Positions 9,170-17,998 of a DNA stretch of 64,000 bases are shown in pieces. Source of the stretch: JAPOUP01 sp965199865 (GTDB lineage: Bacteria > Pseudomonadota > Alphaproteobacteria > Rhodobacterales > Rhodobacteraceae). The number at the start of each line of letters is the position of its first letter. Within the stretch, counting starts at the first letter, position 1. The stretch lies in assembly GCA_965199865.1 (NCBI GenBank), contig CBDATU010000018.1:1-64000 (forward strand), in the 5' to 3' direction. The notes under the pieces are model-generated. The model did not search any database, had not been told where the DNA came from, and saw only the letters and a program-made list of their open reading frames with translations. The position numbers were made by a program, and so were the translations under genes.

Positions 9170-10969
9170 ATGAAGAAACTTTTGCTTCTGGCGACCGGGT
9201 TCATGTTCTCGGTTGGCATGGTCCAGGCAAATGATGATCTCATTGCTGAAATGAGTGATTCCAGCCAATGGGCGATTCAGACTGGAGACTACAAGAACCA
9301 GCGGTTTTCGAGTCTGGATCAGATCAATGCAGACAATGTGGGCGACCTACAGGTTGCATGGACGTTCTCTACTGGCGTCCTGCGTGGCCATGAAGGGTCT
9401 CCGCTGGTGATCGACGGCGTAATGTATGTGCACACGCCGTTCCCGAACATCGTTTACGCTCTGGATCTGAACGATGATGGCCGGATCATCTGGAAATACG
9501 AACCCAAACAGGATCCGAACGTCATTCCCGTGATGTGCTGTGACACCGTGAACCGCGGTGTGGCCTATGCTGAAGGCAAGATCTTCCTGCATCAGGCCGA
9601 TACCAAGGTTGTCGCGCTGGACGCGATGACCGGTGAGGTCGTTTGGGAGGTCCTAAACGGCGATCCGTCGATTGGCGAGACCAACACGGCAACCGTTCTG
9701 CCTGTGAACGACAAGGTCATTGTCGGCATCTCAGGCGGTGAGTTCGGTGTGCGCGGCTCCGTGACCGCATATGACATCAGCACCGGCGATCTGGTCTGGC
9801 GCGCCTATTCAATGGGTCCGGACAGCGACATCCTGGCCGATCCGGAAAATACCACCCATCTGGGCACTCCGGTGGGCGCGGATTCGGGTACCAACACTTG
9901 GGAAGGCGACCAGTGGATGATCGGTGGTGGCACCACCTGGGGCTGGTATTCGGCAGACATGGACGAAAACCTGGTGTACTATGGCACCGGGAACCCATCG
10001 ACCTGGAACCCTGCCCAGCGTCCGGGCGACAACCGCTGGTCGATGACCATCATGGCGCGTGACATCGACACTGGTGTGGCCAGGTGGTTCTATCAGATGA
10101 CCCCGCATGACGAGTGGGATTATGACGGCATCAATGAAATGATCCTGACGGAACAGGAAATTGATGGCCAGCAACGTAAGCTTCTGACTCACTTCGACCG
10201 CAATGGCCTGGCCTACACGATGGACCGTGTGACCGGCGAACTGCTGGTGGCCGAGAAATACGACCCGGTGGTTAACTGGACAACCGGTGTCGACATGGAC
10301 CCGAGTTCGGACACCTATGGCCGTCCGGCAGTGGTGGCCCAGTACTCGACCGAGCAGAACGGTGAAGACGTGAACTCAACCGGCATATGTCCGGCGGCTC
10401 TGGGTACCAAGGACCAGCAGCCCGCGGCCTATTCGCCGGCAACCGAGCTGATGTACGTCCCGACCAACCACGTCTGCATGGACTACGAACCGTTCCGCGT
10501 GTCCTACACCGCAGGTCAGCCATATGTTGGCGCGACCCTGTCGATGTACCCGGCACCGGACAGCCATGGCGGCATGGGTAACTTCATCGCCTGGGATAAT
10601 GTCAGCGGTGAAATCAAGTGGTCGATCCCCGAGCAGTTCTCGGTCTGGTCGGGCGCTCTTGCGACGGCGGGTAACATCGTATTCTACGGCACTCTGGAAG
10701 GCTATCTGAAAGCCGTGCACGCAGAAACCGGTGAAGAACTGTACAAGTTCAAGACCCCGTCGGGCATTATCGGCAATGTCATGACCTACGAATTGGACGG
10801 CAGGCAGTATATTGGAATCCTGTCGGGCATCGGCGGCTGGGCCGGCATCGGTCTGGCGGCTGGTCTGACCAACCCGAACGATGGTCTGGGTGCCGTGGGC
10901 GGCTATGCCGCTCTGAGCGACTACACCGCTCTAGGTGGTCAGCTGACCGTCTTCGCCCTGCCGAACTGA
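9170..10969 (+). CDS. xoxF: Lanthanide-dependent PQQ methanol dehydrogenase XoxF
   Basis: A 599-residue periplasmic quinoprotein that oxidises methanol (and related short alcohols) and passes electrons to a cytochrome c. The ATG at 9170 follows TTTGGAGGAAATC and opens a signal peptide (MKKLLLLATGFMFSVGMVQA). The vicinal cysteines that form the ring disulfide at PQQ are Cys123-Cys124 (VMCCDTVNRG). The catalytic aspartate is Asp317 and, two residues on, Asp319 (DEWDYDGINE); this extra aspartate coordinates a lanthanide and separates XoxF from the calcium-dependent MxaF. Repeated propeller blades such as VVALDAMTGEVVWEV are visible throughout. No mxaI small subunit is in the window. It is followed by xoxG and xoxJ, the usual set. 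Confidence 0.96.
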   Translation: MKKLLLLATGFMFSVGMVQANDDLIAEMSDSSQWAIQTGDYKNQRFSSLDQINADNVGDLQVAWTFSTGVLRGHEGSPLVIDGVMYVHTPFPNIVYALDLNDDGRIIWKYEPKQDPNVIPVMCCDTVNRGVAYAEGKIFLHQADTKVVALDAMTGEVVWEVLNGDPSIGETNTATVLPVNDKVIVGISGGEFGVRGSVTAYDISTGDLVWRAYSMGPDSDILADPENTTHLGTPVGADSGTNTWEGDQWMIGGGTTWGWYSADMDENLVYYGTGNPSTWNPAQRPGDNRWSMTIMARDIDTGVARWFYQMTPHDEWDYDGINEMILTEQEIDGQQRKLLTHFDRNGLAYTMDRVTGELLVAEKYDPVVNWTTGVDMDPSSDTYGRPAVVAQYSTEQNGEDVNSTGICPAALGTKDQQPAAYSPATELMYVPTNHVCMDYEPFRVSYTAGQPYVGATLSMYPAPDSHGGMGNFIAWDNVSGEIKWSIPEQFSVWSGALATAGNIVFYGTLEGYLKAVHAETGEELYKFKTPSGIIGNVMTYELDGRQYIGILSGIGGWAGIGLAAGLTNPNDGLGAVGGYAALSDYTALGGQLTVFALPN

Positions 10970-10989
10970 TCGGTTCTTCCATACCAGCG

Positions 10990-11015
10990 ACTGGCGCGGC
11001 CATGGCCGCGCCAGT
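10990..11015 (+). promoter_or_regulatory. 26-base perfect palindrome between xoxF and xoxG
   Basis: The stretch from 10990 to 11015 equals its own reverse complement over all 26 bases (half-site ACTGGCGCGGCCA). It lies 21 bases after the xoxF stop and is not followed by a T-run, so it is not a standard intrinsic terminator. A stable 3' stem of this kind could protect or process the xoxF message and set the XoxF:XoxG ratio. Confidence 0.6.
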
Positions 11016-11042
11016 CCCGTGACGCTCCAAAGGTGACCCCAC

Positions 11043-11573
11043 ATGAATAAGACAGGACAGGTTCTCGCTTTCTGCCTCACAACTGCCCTGCCAATTAGTG
11101 CAGCCGCTGAGTCGCTCACACTGGATCCCGCGAACCTTGACGCCGTCTATAGCGAGGATGGTAGGTATTTCACGGCTGATGATATTCCGACCTACAATGT
11201 GGCCGAAGACGGAACAGTGGACTGGCCGACCTATTCCGGTTTTCGCCGTTACCATTCGGAGTGCCACGTCTGCCATGGCCCCGAAGGCGAAGGGTCGACC
11301 TATGCTCCGGGGCTAAAACGGTCTGCGGTCGAAATGGACTATTACGATTTCATCGATGTTGTGGTAAACGGTCGCACGGTCGTGACTGCAGGTGGACAGG
11401 ATTCAGTGATGCCAGCCCTCGGTGAAAACCCGAATGTGATGTGCTACCTGGACGACATCTATGTCTACCTCAAGGCGCGCGGCGCCGAGGTCGTCCCGCG
11501 CGGCCGTCCCGGCAAGAAGGAACCCAAGTCCGACATTATCCGTGAGGACGAAAATGCGTGCTTGGGCATCTAA
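11043..11573 (+). CDS. xoxG: XoxG-type cytochrome c, methanol metabolism-related
   Basis: A 176-residue c-type cytochrome that is the expected electron acceptor of XoxF. It has a signal peptide (to about residue 22), then a haem motif CHVCH (Cys74, Cys77, His78) in YHSECHVCHGPEGEGSTYAPGL. The distal methionine is probably that in GGQDSVMPALGENPNV. The C-terminal tail (RGRPGKKEPKSDIIREDENACLGI) is charged and ends with a cysteine, a pattern of the methanol-related cytochrome c family. It begins 73 bases after xoxF and overlaps xoxJ by 20 bases, so xoxG and xoxJ are translationally linked. Confidence 0.92.
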   Translation: MNKTGQVLAFCLTTALPISAAAESLTLDPANLDAVYSEDGRYFTADDIPTYNVAEDGTVDWPTYSGFRRYHSECHVCHGPEGEGSTYAPGLKRSAVEMDYYDFIDVVVNGRTVVTAGGQDSVMPALGENPNVMCYLDDIYVYLKARGAEVVPRGRPGKKEPKSDIIREDENACLGI

Positions 11574-12399
11574 GGTCGGCGCGTTCTTTTTTGCGGTTGT
11601 TTTCTGGGTCTGTCCCTTGGGACAGGCCAGTGCCCAGACATCCGATCTGGTATCGCTTACGGCATTCCGGGTCTGTGCCGACCCCGCGAATTATCCCATG
11701 TCAACCCAGGACGGCACGGGATGGGAAAACAGGCTGGCCGAATTCTTTGCTGACAGACTGGAACTGCCGCTGCAATATGCCTGGTTCCCCCAGGCTACGG
11801 GGTTTGTGCGTCAGACCCTGAGGGCCAAGAAATGCGACGTAATCATGGCCTATGCGCAGGGTCACGAGCTGGTGCAGAACACCAATCATTATTTTACATC
11901 CATCTATACGCTGATCGTTCCGGCAGAGTCTGATCTGGCTGGCGTAAAGACACTGGCCGACCCTGTGCTGAAGGGCAAGGCAATCGGCATCGTCGCGGGC
12001 AGCCCGCCTGCCACGCATATGGCGCGCAACGGGTTGATCGGCTCGGCCAAACCGTATCATCTGTTCGTGGACCGCCGGGTGGACAGTCCGACAGAGGATA
12101 TGCTGAATGATCTGGAAAGCGGCGAAATTGACGCCGCCATCCTATGGGGTCCGATTGGCGGACCCCTGGTCAAGGCGCGGCATCCGGATTTCAGGGTGAT
12201 TCCGCTGATCCATGAAACCCTGCCGCCCAAGTTGCACTATCGCATCACGATGGGCGTCCGGCTGGGTGAAAAGGTGTGGCAGCGCAGGCTGAACTCACTG
12301 ATCCGTCGCAATCAGGATGAGATCAACGCGATTCTGATCGAAGCGGGCGTGCCGCTGACAACCGATCTGGGCGACCAGATGCTAGAGGTAGAGCCGTGA
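11554..12399 (+). CDS. xoxJ: XoxJ, quinoprotein-associated periplasmic binding protein
   Basis: A 281-residue periplasmic solute-binding-fold protein of the MxaJ/XoxJ group, encoded with PQQ methanol dehydrogenases and thought to help activate or assemble XoxF. The frame is open upstream, but the ATG at 11554 begins a signal peptide (MRAWASKVGAFFFAVVFWV...ASA). The mature part starts LTAFRVCADPANYPMS, a strongly conserved opening, and has the two-lobe pattern (residues about 40-130 and 140-260; CDVIMAYAQG and GEIDAAILWGPIGGPL). It shares 20 bases with xoxG and its stop overlaps the GTG of the next gene. Confidence 0.9.
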   Translation: MRAWASKVGAFFFAVVFWVCPLGQASAQTSDLVSLTAFRVCADPANYPMSTQDGTGWENRLAEFFADRLELPLQYAWFPQATGFVRQTLRAKKCDVIMAYAQGHELVQNTNHYFTSIYTLIVPAESDLAGVKTLADPVLKGKAIGIVAGSPPATHMARNGLIGSAKPYHLFVDRRVDSPTEDMLNDLESGEIDAAILWGPIGGPLVKARHPDFRVIPLIHETLPPKLHYRITMGVRLGEKVWQRRLNSLIRRNQDEINAILIEAGVPLTTDLGDQMLEVEP

Positions 12400-12932
12400 C
12401 GCGCTTTCTGTTTCTGGCTCTTATTCTCTGGCCCATCGCCCTTGCCGCTCAGCCGGTGCCGGAGCCCGACGGCTTCCGGCAGGAACTGTATCTCGCGCCG
12501 GTGCCCGCTACGCTGCAGGGCGCTGCGGTTATCGACGTGGATCAGGCTCATTCGTTCTGGCAGTCGGGTGAGGCGGTCTTTATTGACGTGCTGCCGCGTG
12601 CGCCGAAACCCGATGGATTGCCGGAAGGCACTGTGTGGCTGGACAGGCCGCGTGATTCCATACCGGGTGCGATATGGCTTCCGAACACCGGCTATGGTCG
12701 ACTTGCGCCGGAGACCGAGACCTATTTGCGGAAGGGGCTGGACATGGCGACCGGTGGGGATCTCTCAAAGCCACTGGTGATCTTCTGCAAGGCAGACTGC
12801 TGGATGAGCTGGAACGCAGCCAAGCGGGCGGTCGAATGGGGGTACACGGACGTGCGGTGGTTTCCCGAAGGTACCGACGGTTGGGACTGGATGGAATTCC
12901 CGTTGGAGCGCCTTGAGCCATCAGGAGGCTAA
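12396..12932 (+). CDS. PQQ-dependent catabolism-associated CXXCW motif protein (rhodanese-like)
   Basis: A 178-residue secreted rhodanese-like protein. The signature is CKADCW (Cys131, Cys135, Trp136), the CXXCW-type motif of this family with three residues between the cysteines. The N-terminus is a signal peptide (TRFLFLALILWPIALAAQ), and the body has the rhodanese pattern, including VFIDVLPRAPKPDGLPEG and IPGAIWLPNTGYG. It starts with GTG overlapping the xoxJ stop by four bases. The family always accompanies quinoprotein loci; a thiol- or sulfur-handling role is inferred from the fold. It closes the xoxFGJ transcription unit before the miniature IS110 element. Confidence 0.88.
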   Translation: MTRFLFLALILWPIALAAQPVPEPDGFRQELYLAPVPATLQGAAVIDVDQAHSFWQSGEAVFIDVLPRAPKPDGLPEGTVWLDRPRDSIPGAIWLPNTGYGRLAPETETYLRKGLDMATGGDLSKPLVIFCKADCWMSWNAAKRAVEWGYTDVRWFPEGTDGWDWMEFPLERLEPSGG

Positions 12933-13173
12933 CCGCTCACCGGACAATCGCCCGGAACTCCCTAACAAATGACATGAACTGCGTTTTGAGACCTGCACAC
13001 GCGGCCACATATCCTTGACGTCGGGATTCAGATCGGGCTGCCGCGCACTCCTCGAAACCAGGGAAAGGACATTGAACCAAAGCCTCCTGCAAGACCCAGG
13101 ACTACCTTCAGCATGCAAAGAACCAACACGGACTTTATTTTTGTCATGGACTTTGCCTCCGTGCGCTTCGGAG

Positions 13174-13600
13174 TATCCATGTCTCCGTTCAAGGGGTTCC
13201 AGGCCATTTCTTCGGCTCCCGCGGAGGTTCCGCACAGGTTTTCCCGAGTTTATCCACAGGCTGGCCGACCAGCGCTTCCTGGCGCGGCGCGACCACTGAC
13301 CGGCCACAGTCGTCCCGCAGGAGCACGTTGGTGAGAATCACCAGCCTGCGCATCACCGCGACCAGCGCGACTTTATGGGCCTTGCTCACGTCGAGTCCAG
13401 CCACTATCCTGTCCGTCATGTGCTTCCGCTCCTCTACCTGCGGTTGGCTCGGGGTTTGCCCAGGCATCCTTCCAGGAAGCGGAGGACAGCAGTGGAGACG
13501 GGCGACCAGGCTCCGGATATCCAGCCAAAGGCACCCGGCTGGCCACACCGGAGTTAACCGCACTGTGCAGAACTTTCCACGGCATCGTCCTTTGATTCCT
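13174..13600 (-). mobile_element. Internally deleted miniature IS110-family element
   Basis: On the minus strand this stretch has the left non-coding end, the first codons and the last codons of the IS110 element found intact at 33631-35004. The reading frame from 13419 runs MTDRIVAGLDVSK and goes straight to AHKVALVAVMRRLVILTNVL, which in the intact copy lie about 270 codons apart. The right end carries the same GACATGGAT box, here followed by ACT, so CT again borders the element (plus-strand AG at 13172-13173). The left end is shortened but still aligns (GTGGAAAGTTCTGCAC against GTGGAAAGTTTTCCAC). It could be moved only by a transposase supplied from elsewhere. Confidence 0.75.
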
Positions 13601-14085
13601 TTTCATGAAGGAGGACATACAAGTGGAAGGGCGATACCACCGCTGACCTGCCGTATCTGGAGAATCCTGCCAGACGCAAAACACCTTGACCGTTCCTTGC
13701 TGTCTTTCCAGCGCCACGAGGCCGCCCCTAAACAGGTAATGGTCGCGCAGGGAGGCGGGGCCTGTGCCTGCCGCTTGCGGGAATTGCCGATGGTGATTGC
13801 TTGACAGCGCTCGCCGGAGCGGCGTGACAAGCCTCGTGCCGGGACGCCCGAACGCCGCCCGCCCGTCGCCTCTCAGTCTCCTGAACCATCAGATCCGCAT
13901 ATGCGGCTACGCCGATCGTCACTGGTACTTGGTCCGGTGCGTTCGAACCGCCGAAAGCTGAGCTGCGGAGCCCGTCACTTACGATTCTTAAGATGAACTT
14001 TGGCAGATTGTCGGCCATCCGCCCCGGTGTCATGTCGAAGGCTGTCTGGAGTTCAGACTCGGTCATTGCCTGCAGCGCCACCTGC
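13601..14085. other. Stretch between miniature IS110 and the pentapeptide pseudogene
   Basis: A minus-strand frame (14120 to 13728) reads ALQAMTESELQTAFDMTP and on to IVSDGLRSSAFGGSNAP, which looks protein-like but matches no family I know. It has no ribosome site and degenerates into basic low-complexity sequence after about 90 codons. It may be a further piece of the decayed gene next door. Confidence 0.3.
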
Positions 14086-14918
14086 TCATGTGCCGCGGTC
14101 GTGGTTGGGCAGCCAGCCAATATGCCCTACGATGACCTTAACGGGTGGAGCGGGCAGGTTCCTTGCGGCAACCAGATTGGTTTGATCCGCGTCCATCACG
14201 TCCTTCAGGCGGGTCGAAGTGAGATCAGCATTGGCAAAATCCGCGCCGGTCAAATACGCACCACCCGGTGTTGCCATTGAAAGATCCGCCCGCCTCAGCA
14301 GGGCATCGGGCAGCTTTGCGAATTCCAGGCCTGCCCGGTTCATCATGGCATCCGTGAAATCAGCACCGGACGGACCCCTGGCTGAGCGCAGGACCCGCGC
14401 TTCATGCCCATGGACTGGTTGGTTATGTCGGCTGAGTAATCCGCACTGCGAAACATAGTTCCGATAGTTTCTTTAAGCTGGGTCCGTGTGAAATCAGCCA
14501 CCGCCCGCGCACCGGGCAGATCCGCACCGGTCAGGTTCGATCAGGTCAGCTGGTCTGGAACATTTCGGCCCCACCAGAGACGTGTCTGTCTGACCGCCCT
14601 CGACCATCCTGGCCTGGCTGAGCAGTGTCCCGTCCAGACTGGCCCCTTACAGGTTTGCGTCATTCGGCGATGCCGCTCGCTGGATCGAGCCGTTGAAATC
14701 AAGTCCTGACAGATCCAGCCCGTTCAGCCAGCCCCGCTTGAAATCGGCGGGTGCATCCGGCGTGGCGGCGGCCAGCCGATCCTTAACTTCGACGCGGGTC
14801 ATCTGGGCCTGGGTCATCCTGGACAGCGACATTTCCTCCCCAATCATAACCTGCGCATGCGCCATCGGAGGCACGAGTAAGAAATGCTCAGCAGAGCCGT
14901 TCCGAACGCGTTTCTCAT
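14086..14918 (-). pseudogene. Pentapeptide-repeat protein, decayed
   Basis: The start at 14918 still has a strong GGGGGAGG ribosome site, and the first 75 codons read through a secretion-like opening into ADFKRGWLNGLDLSGLDF, an A(D/N)LXX pentapeptide pattern. A stop then follows at about 14648 (after SPNDANL). Sense resumes in other frames as GASLDGTLLSQARMVEGG and, nearer the end, GADFTDAMMNRAGLEF, LRRADLSM and YLTGADFANADLTSTRL. Several stops and frameshifts separate these. It lies at the distal end of the moxR operon and was probably its last gene. Confidence 0.7.
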
Positions 14919-14968
14919 CGTCAGGGTCCTCCCCCGGAAACGCAGATGGAAGGACTTGTTTCGTTCAA

Positions 14969-15328
14969 TCAGAAACACACCAGCTCAGCTTCGGCCTGGG
15001 CCCGGCGGAGATCGGCCACCAACGTCGATGCGACAGCCGCTGACCGGAACAGGGAGACTCGTTCGCCCCCGACCCGGCGCATGGATAGGACGGTTTCGGC
15101 CTTGACATATTGCTCGTAGGGCAGGATCGCTGCGATTTCGTCGATGGAACAGGCGCATTGTTCAAGCACGCGCCGGGACTGCCCGTTTGCCGCCATGCAG
15201 GCAAAGACATAGTCCGCACGCGCTACGGTCGGGTAATCGTTCAGCCGTTCCGCCACCCCCTGTGCCGAACTGGACACCGGTATGGACAGCAGAACCGTGG
15301 CGCAGAGCAACCCTATGAACCGCATCAT
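14969..15328 (-). CDS. Small secreted protein of unknown function, moxR operon
   Basis: A 119-residue protein with a clear signal peptide (MMRFIGLLCATVLLSIPVSSSAQ) and a helical mature part containing VFACMAANGQSRRVLEQCACS, i.e. three cysteines within about 17 residues. I do not recognise a named family. Its ATG overlaps the stop of the upstream gene by four bases, so the two are coupled. The conserved cysteine cluster resembles small periplasmic proteins found in methanol oxidation operons, but that is context, not evidence of function. Confidence 0.7.
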   Translation of the reverse strand: MMRFIGLLCATVLLSIPVSSSAQGVAERLNDYPTVARADYVFACMAANGQSRRVLEQCACSIDEIAAILPYEQYVKAETVLSMRRVGGERVSLFRSAAVASTLVADLRRAQAEAELVCF

Positions 15329-16017
15329 TTTCCTACCCTCTCCAGACCTTCCAGCACTATTTCAGACCGGTATACCGGCGCTGCTTCGGCGATGAAACCA
15401 AGATACCAGCCCGGCACGGCTTCGGACATGACTACGGTCAGCACGAGATCGGCAAACGCCCCCATGCGGTCACGGTTGGGATCATCGACAAACGGGTGCA
15501 TCCGTACTGTCTGGGTCATGACCTGCTGGCCTCTGTAGTCTGCCGTACCTGTTTCAATATCGGCGTTCTGGATCAGGGCGTCCTTGATCCGGTTGCGGAT
15601 GTAGAACGGGCTTCCGCCAGCGGCTTCGGCCATGTCCCGCACGATCGCTTCGTAAAAATACATAATCATCGGATTGCCAACACTTGCCGGAAATCGCCCC
15701 AGACCCCGGTGCCTGCCACCCTGGTGGAATTCGAGATGCGCCAGTTCCGCCAGATCGCCCTTAACGATTCGCAGCGAAATCAGACCTGTGTCGCGGTCGG
15801 CTGCTTCCGGTTTGATCTCGTTGGTCACATCGCGTCTGTAGAGCAGCGCTTCGTCACGCGGCACCGGGTCCAATGTGCCGTTGCGGAACAGCAGATCATA
15901 TGTCTGCTGTCCGTCCCCCGTCGTGGTCGCGCCAGCCCCGACGGTACCGATGGCCATGACCAGCCCGGTGATGGCAGCGGCACAAATATTGCGCACACGG
16001 CCCTTCTGTATTTGCAT
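15325..16017 (-). CDS. Secreted protein of unknown function, moxR operon
   Basis: A 230-residue protein. I chose the ATG at 16017, which follows GGGAGGATATC, over in-frame starts further up. The N-terminus has a hydrophobic segment (AAAITGLVMAIGTVGAGATT) that is a signal peptide or membrane anchor. The remainder is a soluble domain with DGQQTYDLLFRNGTLDPVP, YFYEAIVRDMAEAAGGSPFY and GWYLGFIAEAAPVYRSEIVL. No enzyme motif is visible. It follows the BatD-like gene after a 95-base gap, the only sizeable gap in the operon, and is coupled to the next gene. The product is probably periplasmic and may take part in dehydrogenase maturation, by context. Confidence 0.72.
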   Translation of the reverse strand: MQIQKGRVRNICAAAITGLVMAIGTVGAGATTTGDGQQTYDLLFRNGTLDPVPRDEALLYRRDVTNEIKPEAADRDTGLISLRIVKGDLAELAHLEFHQGGRHRGLGRFPASVGNPMIMYFYEAIVRDMAEAAGGSPFYIRNRIKDALIQNADIETGTADYRGQQVMTQTVRMHPFVDDPNRDRMGAFADLVLTVVMSEAVPGWYLGFIAEAAPVYRSEIVLEGLERVGK

Positions 16018-16112
16018 ATGATATCCTCCCAAGGACCTGCCTCGGTCGATGCGACAGTTCCCTGCATGACTTGTCGGTTTCATGCAGGGTGTCGTCAACC
16101 CCTTTCCTGATC

Positions 16113-17321
16113 TCAGCCGCTGGGCCGAAACCGGCGCCGAAACCCCGTCAGATCGACAGGGACTGTCTTGGGCGCAAAGATCTGTCGGTCAAGATCATCC
16201 AGCGCCTTCTGTCGGGCTGATGTCGTCCCGTCCCGACGCAGCAGCGCGGTCGCAGCGCGGCGTGCGGCGACCGCGTCGCCCCTGCGTGTGGCGCGGGCCA
16301 AGGCGCGGGACAGCGGATCGAACAGCGAAAATCGTTTCAGTGCCGCCAGTCCGCCAAATCGCCGTTCGCTCAGCACGAAGGTAAGACCAAGCGCCAGGGC
16401 AAGCCCAGCTGCCAGAGCCTCTGGCCAGCCGGGTAAACGCGATGCTGCGACCTCGCTTCCACTGCCCGTGTCGATGCTGGACCGAACGGATGCGCGCGCT
16501 AGATCCTCGGAAAATGCCACGCGTTGTGGAGTGATCACCGCCAGACCCGCCTGGCGCGTGCTGGTGTCGAAATACGGCACTTCCAACGGTTCCAGTATCG
16601 TCGAGACAGCGTTCGACGGCTGGACCGTCCAGCGCCAGAACGCATGGGTGACGGGGCCAGCGGGGGTGAGTTCCACGAATCGCCGCTCGGGATGCGGAAA
16701 GATCATCGCCGACGGCGATATCATTTCGGGCATGGGCGGTATCATTTCGGGCGTCGCGCCCAGGGCTTCAATACGGATGACCCGCAGCACGCCTTCGCCC
16801 GGTCTCAGCTGGTCCGGCGCGTTGGACCATTCATCGGACACCCGTAGGCGCATCACCGGAAACCACCAGCCACGTTCGTATTCCGGCGGCACCGGGGCGA
16901 CCTGAATCCGAATCGGATCGGACTGGATCTGATGGTCGAACCAGTCATCCCCCTGATCGGTCAGCGTCAGCTTGTGCCGGAACGGTCCAATGGTCAGCGT
17001 ACCCGATTCCGTTGGGTAGAGCGCCATGCGTCTTTGAAAAATCTTGACCTTCTGGCCGCGGAGCCGTTCTTCGTGCCAGTCATCGGCGCCTAGCTGGCTC
17101 CAGTTGAAGCCAGCCAGATCGGGCTGTACCAGCTTCTCGCGCGTGATATGCCGCCGATAGGTACCACGGATGGTGATCATCACCATTTCGCCGACAAAGG
17201 GCGTCGCGGACGGATCGTCCAGCATGACCTGTATGTCCAGTTCGTCTGGCGCAACCTCGGCGGATTGGGCCAGTGCCAGCACAGGCAAGAGGCAGAGAAG
17301 TGGTATACAGAGTCCCTTCAT
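16113..17321 (-). CDS. BatD-like membrane-anchored protein of the moxR operon
   Basis: A 402-residue protein with a signal peptide (MKGLCIPLLCLLPVLALAQS), a periplasmic region with beta-rich, immunoglobulin-like character (FVGEMVMITIRGTYRRHITREKL; LTIGPFRHKLTLTD), one transmembrane helix near residues 305-322 (LAAGLALALGLTFVLS) and a basic cytoplasmic tail (ARATRRGDAVAARRAATALL). This is the layout of BatD proteins, which occur with MoxR ATPases and vWA proteins. The start overlaps the upstream gene by four bases. By context it corresponds to the membrane partner of the mxa maturation apparatus (MxaA-like position); the exact equivalence is not proven. Confidence 0.75.
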   Translation of the reverse strand: MKGLCIPLLCLLPVLALAQSAEVAPDELDIQVMLDDPSATPFVGEMVMITIRGTYRRHITREKLVQPDLAGFNWSQLGADDWHEERLRGQKVKIFQRRMALYPTESGTLTIGPFRHKLTLTDQGDDWFDHQIQSDPIRIQVAPVPPEYERGWWFPVMRLRVSDEWSNAPDQLRPGEGVLRVIRIEALGATPEMIPPMPEMISPSAMIFPHPERRFVELTPAGPVTHAFWRWTVQPSNAVSTILEPLEVPYFDTSTRQAGLAVITPQRVAFSEDLARASVRSSIDTGSGSEVAASRLPGWPEALAAGLALALGLTFVLSERRFGGLAALKRFSLFDPLSRALARATRRGDAVAARRAATALLRRDGTTSARQKALDDLDRQIFAPKTVPVDLTGFRRRFRPSG

Positions 17322-17998
17322 CGTGGATCCTCCGGTTCTGGAGGGGACAGGCCCAAGGCATTCCGGCGTTTACGTTCATACGCGATGCGCATACCCAGAT
17401 AGGCACCCGGCACGTCCGACAGCTGTTCCAGCCAACGGTGGTCGGCGATCATGAACGCGTCGTCAAAAACCCGACGGACCCCCAGCCGACCATGGCTGTC
17501 AAACTGGGCGAGACCCATCATCGTGTTGGTGTTTGTCACATCATCCCCGGTTCCCGCGCCCCGGCCCGACCCTTCGCCGGTCTCCGCCTCGACCGTGGGG
17601 CCGGATATGCGCTTCACTAGCAGCGCCAACGCCTCAGGTGCGATCTGCAGGCCCGCGTAATACGCTGCGACCGCATCGAAATTATCCAGCGCATTGGGCA
17701 CGTACTGAATGATGGCCACATCGTAAGCTTCCAGCGCCGCGGCATAGTTGCCCCGGAGCGCTTCGGCATTGCCGAGGTTGTAGTAGTCGCGCGCCTCTGT
17801 GAACGCCCTGGTGGCCCCCGTCATGTCACCCGCACGGTATAGTGCCACGCCCTGCCAGGCGGGATCAGCGTGAAACAGCGGCTCGGCCAGCGATGGCAGG
17901 CCCAGGGACAGGGCCAACCGGCCCAGCGGTGCCGGACCGCCACCAATCACAAGTGCCGCCAGCAGCAGCATCAGGGACGCGGATGCCAATCCTTTCAC
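17318..17998 (-). CDS. TPR-containing membrane protein, MxaK-like
   Basis: A 226-residue protein with an N-terminal hydrophobic segment (ASLMLLLAALVIGGGPAPLG) and a tetratricopeptide-like middle (GVALYRAGDMTGATRAFTEA; YYNLGNAEALRGNYAAALEA). The order moxR, DUF58, vWA, vWA, TPR matches the mxaRS-C-L/K arrangement of methanol dehydrogenase operons, so it is most likely the MxaK counterpart. Both ends overlap neighbours by four bases. The TPR region suggests a scaffold for the vWA proteins in the periplasm. Confidence 0.78.
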   Translation of the reverse strand: MKGLASASLMLLLAALVIGGGPAPLGRLALSLGLPSLAEPLFHADPAWQGVALYRAGDMTGATRAFTEARDYYNLGNAEALRGNYAAALEAYDVAIIQYVPNALDNFDAVAAYYAGLQIAPEALALLVKRISGPTVEAETGEGSGRGAGTGDDVTNTNTMMGLAQFDSHGRLGVRRVFDDAFMIADHRWLEQLSDVPGAYLGMRIAYERKRRNALGLSPPEPEDPR

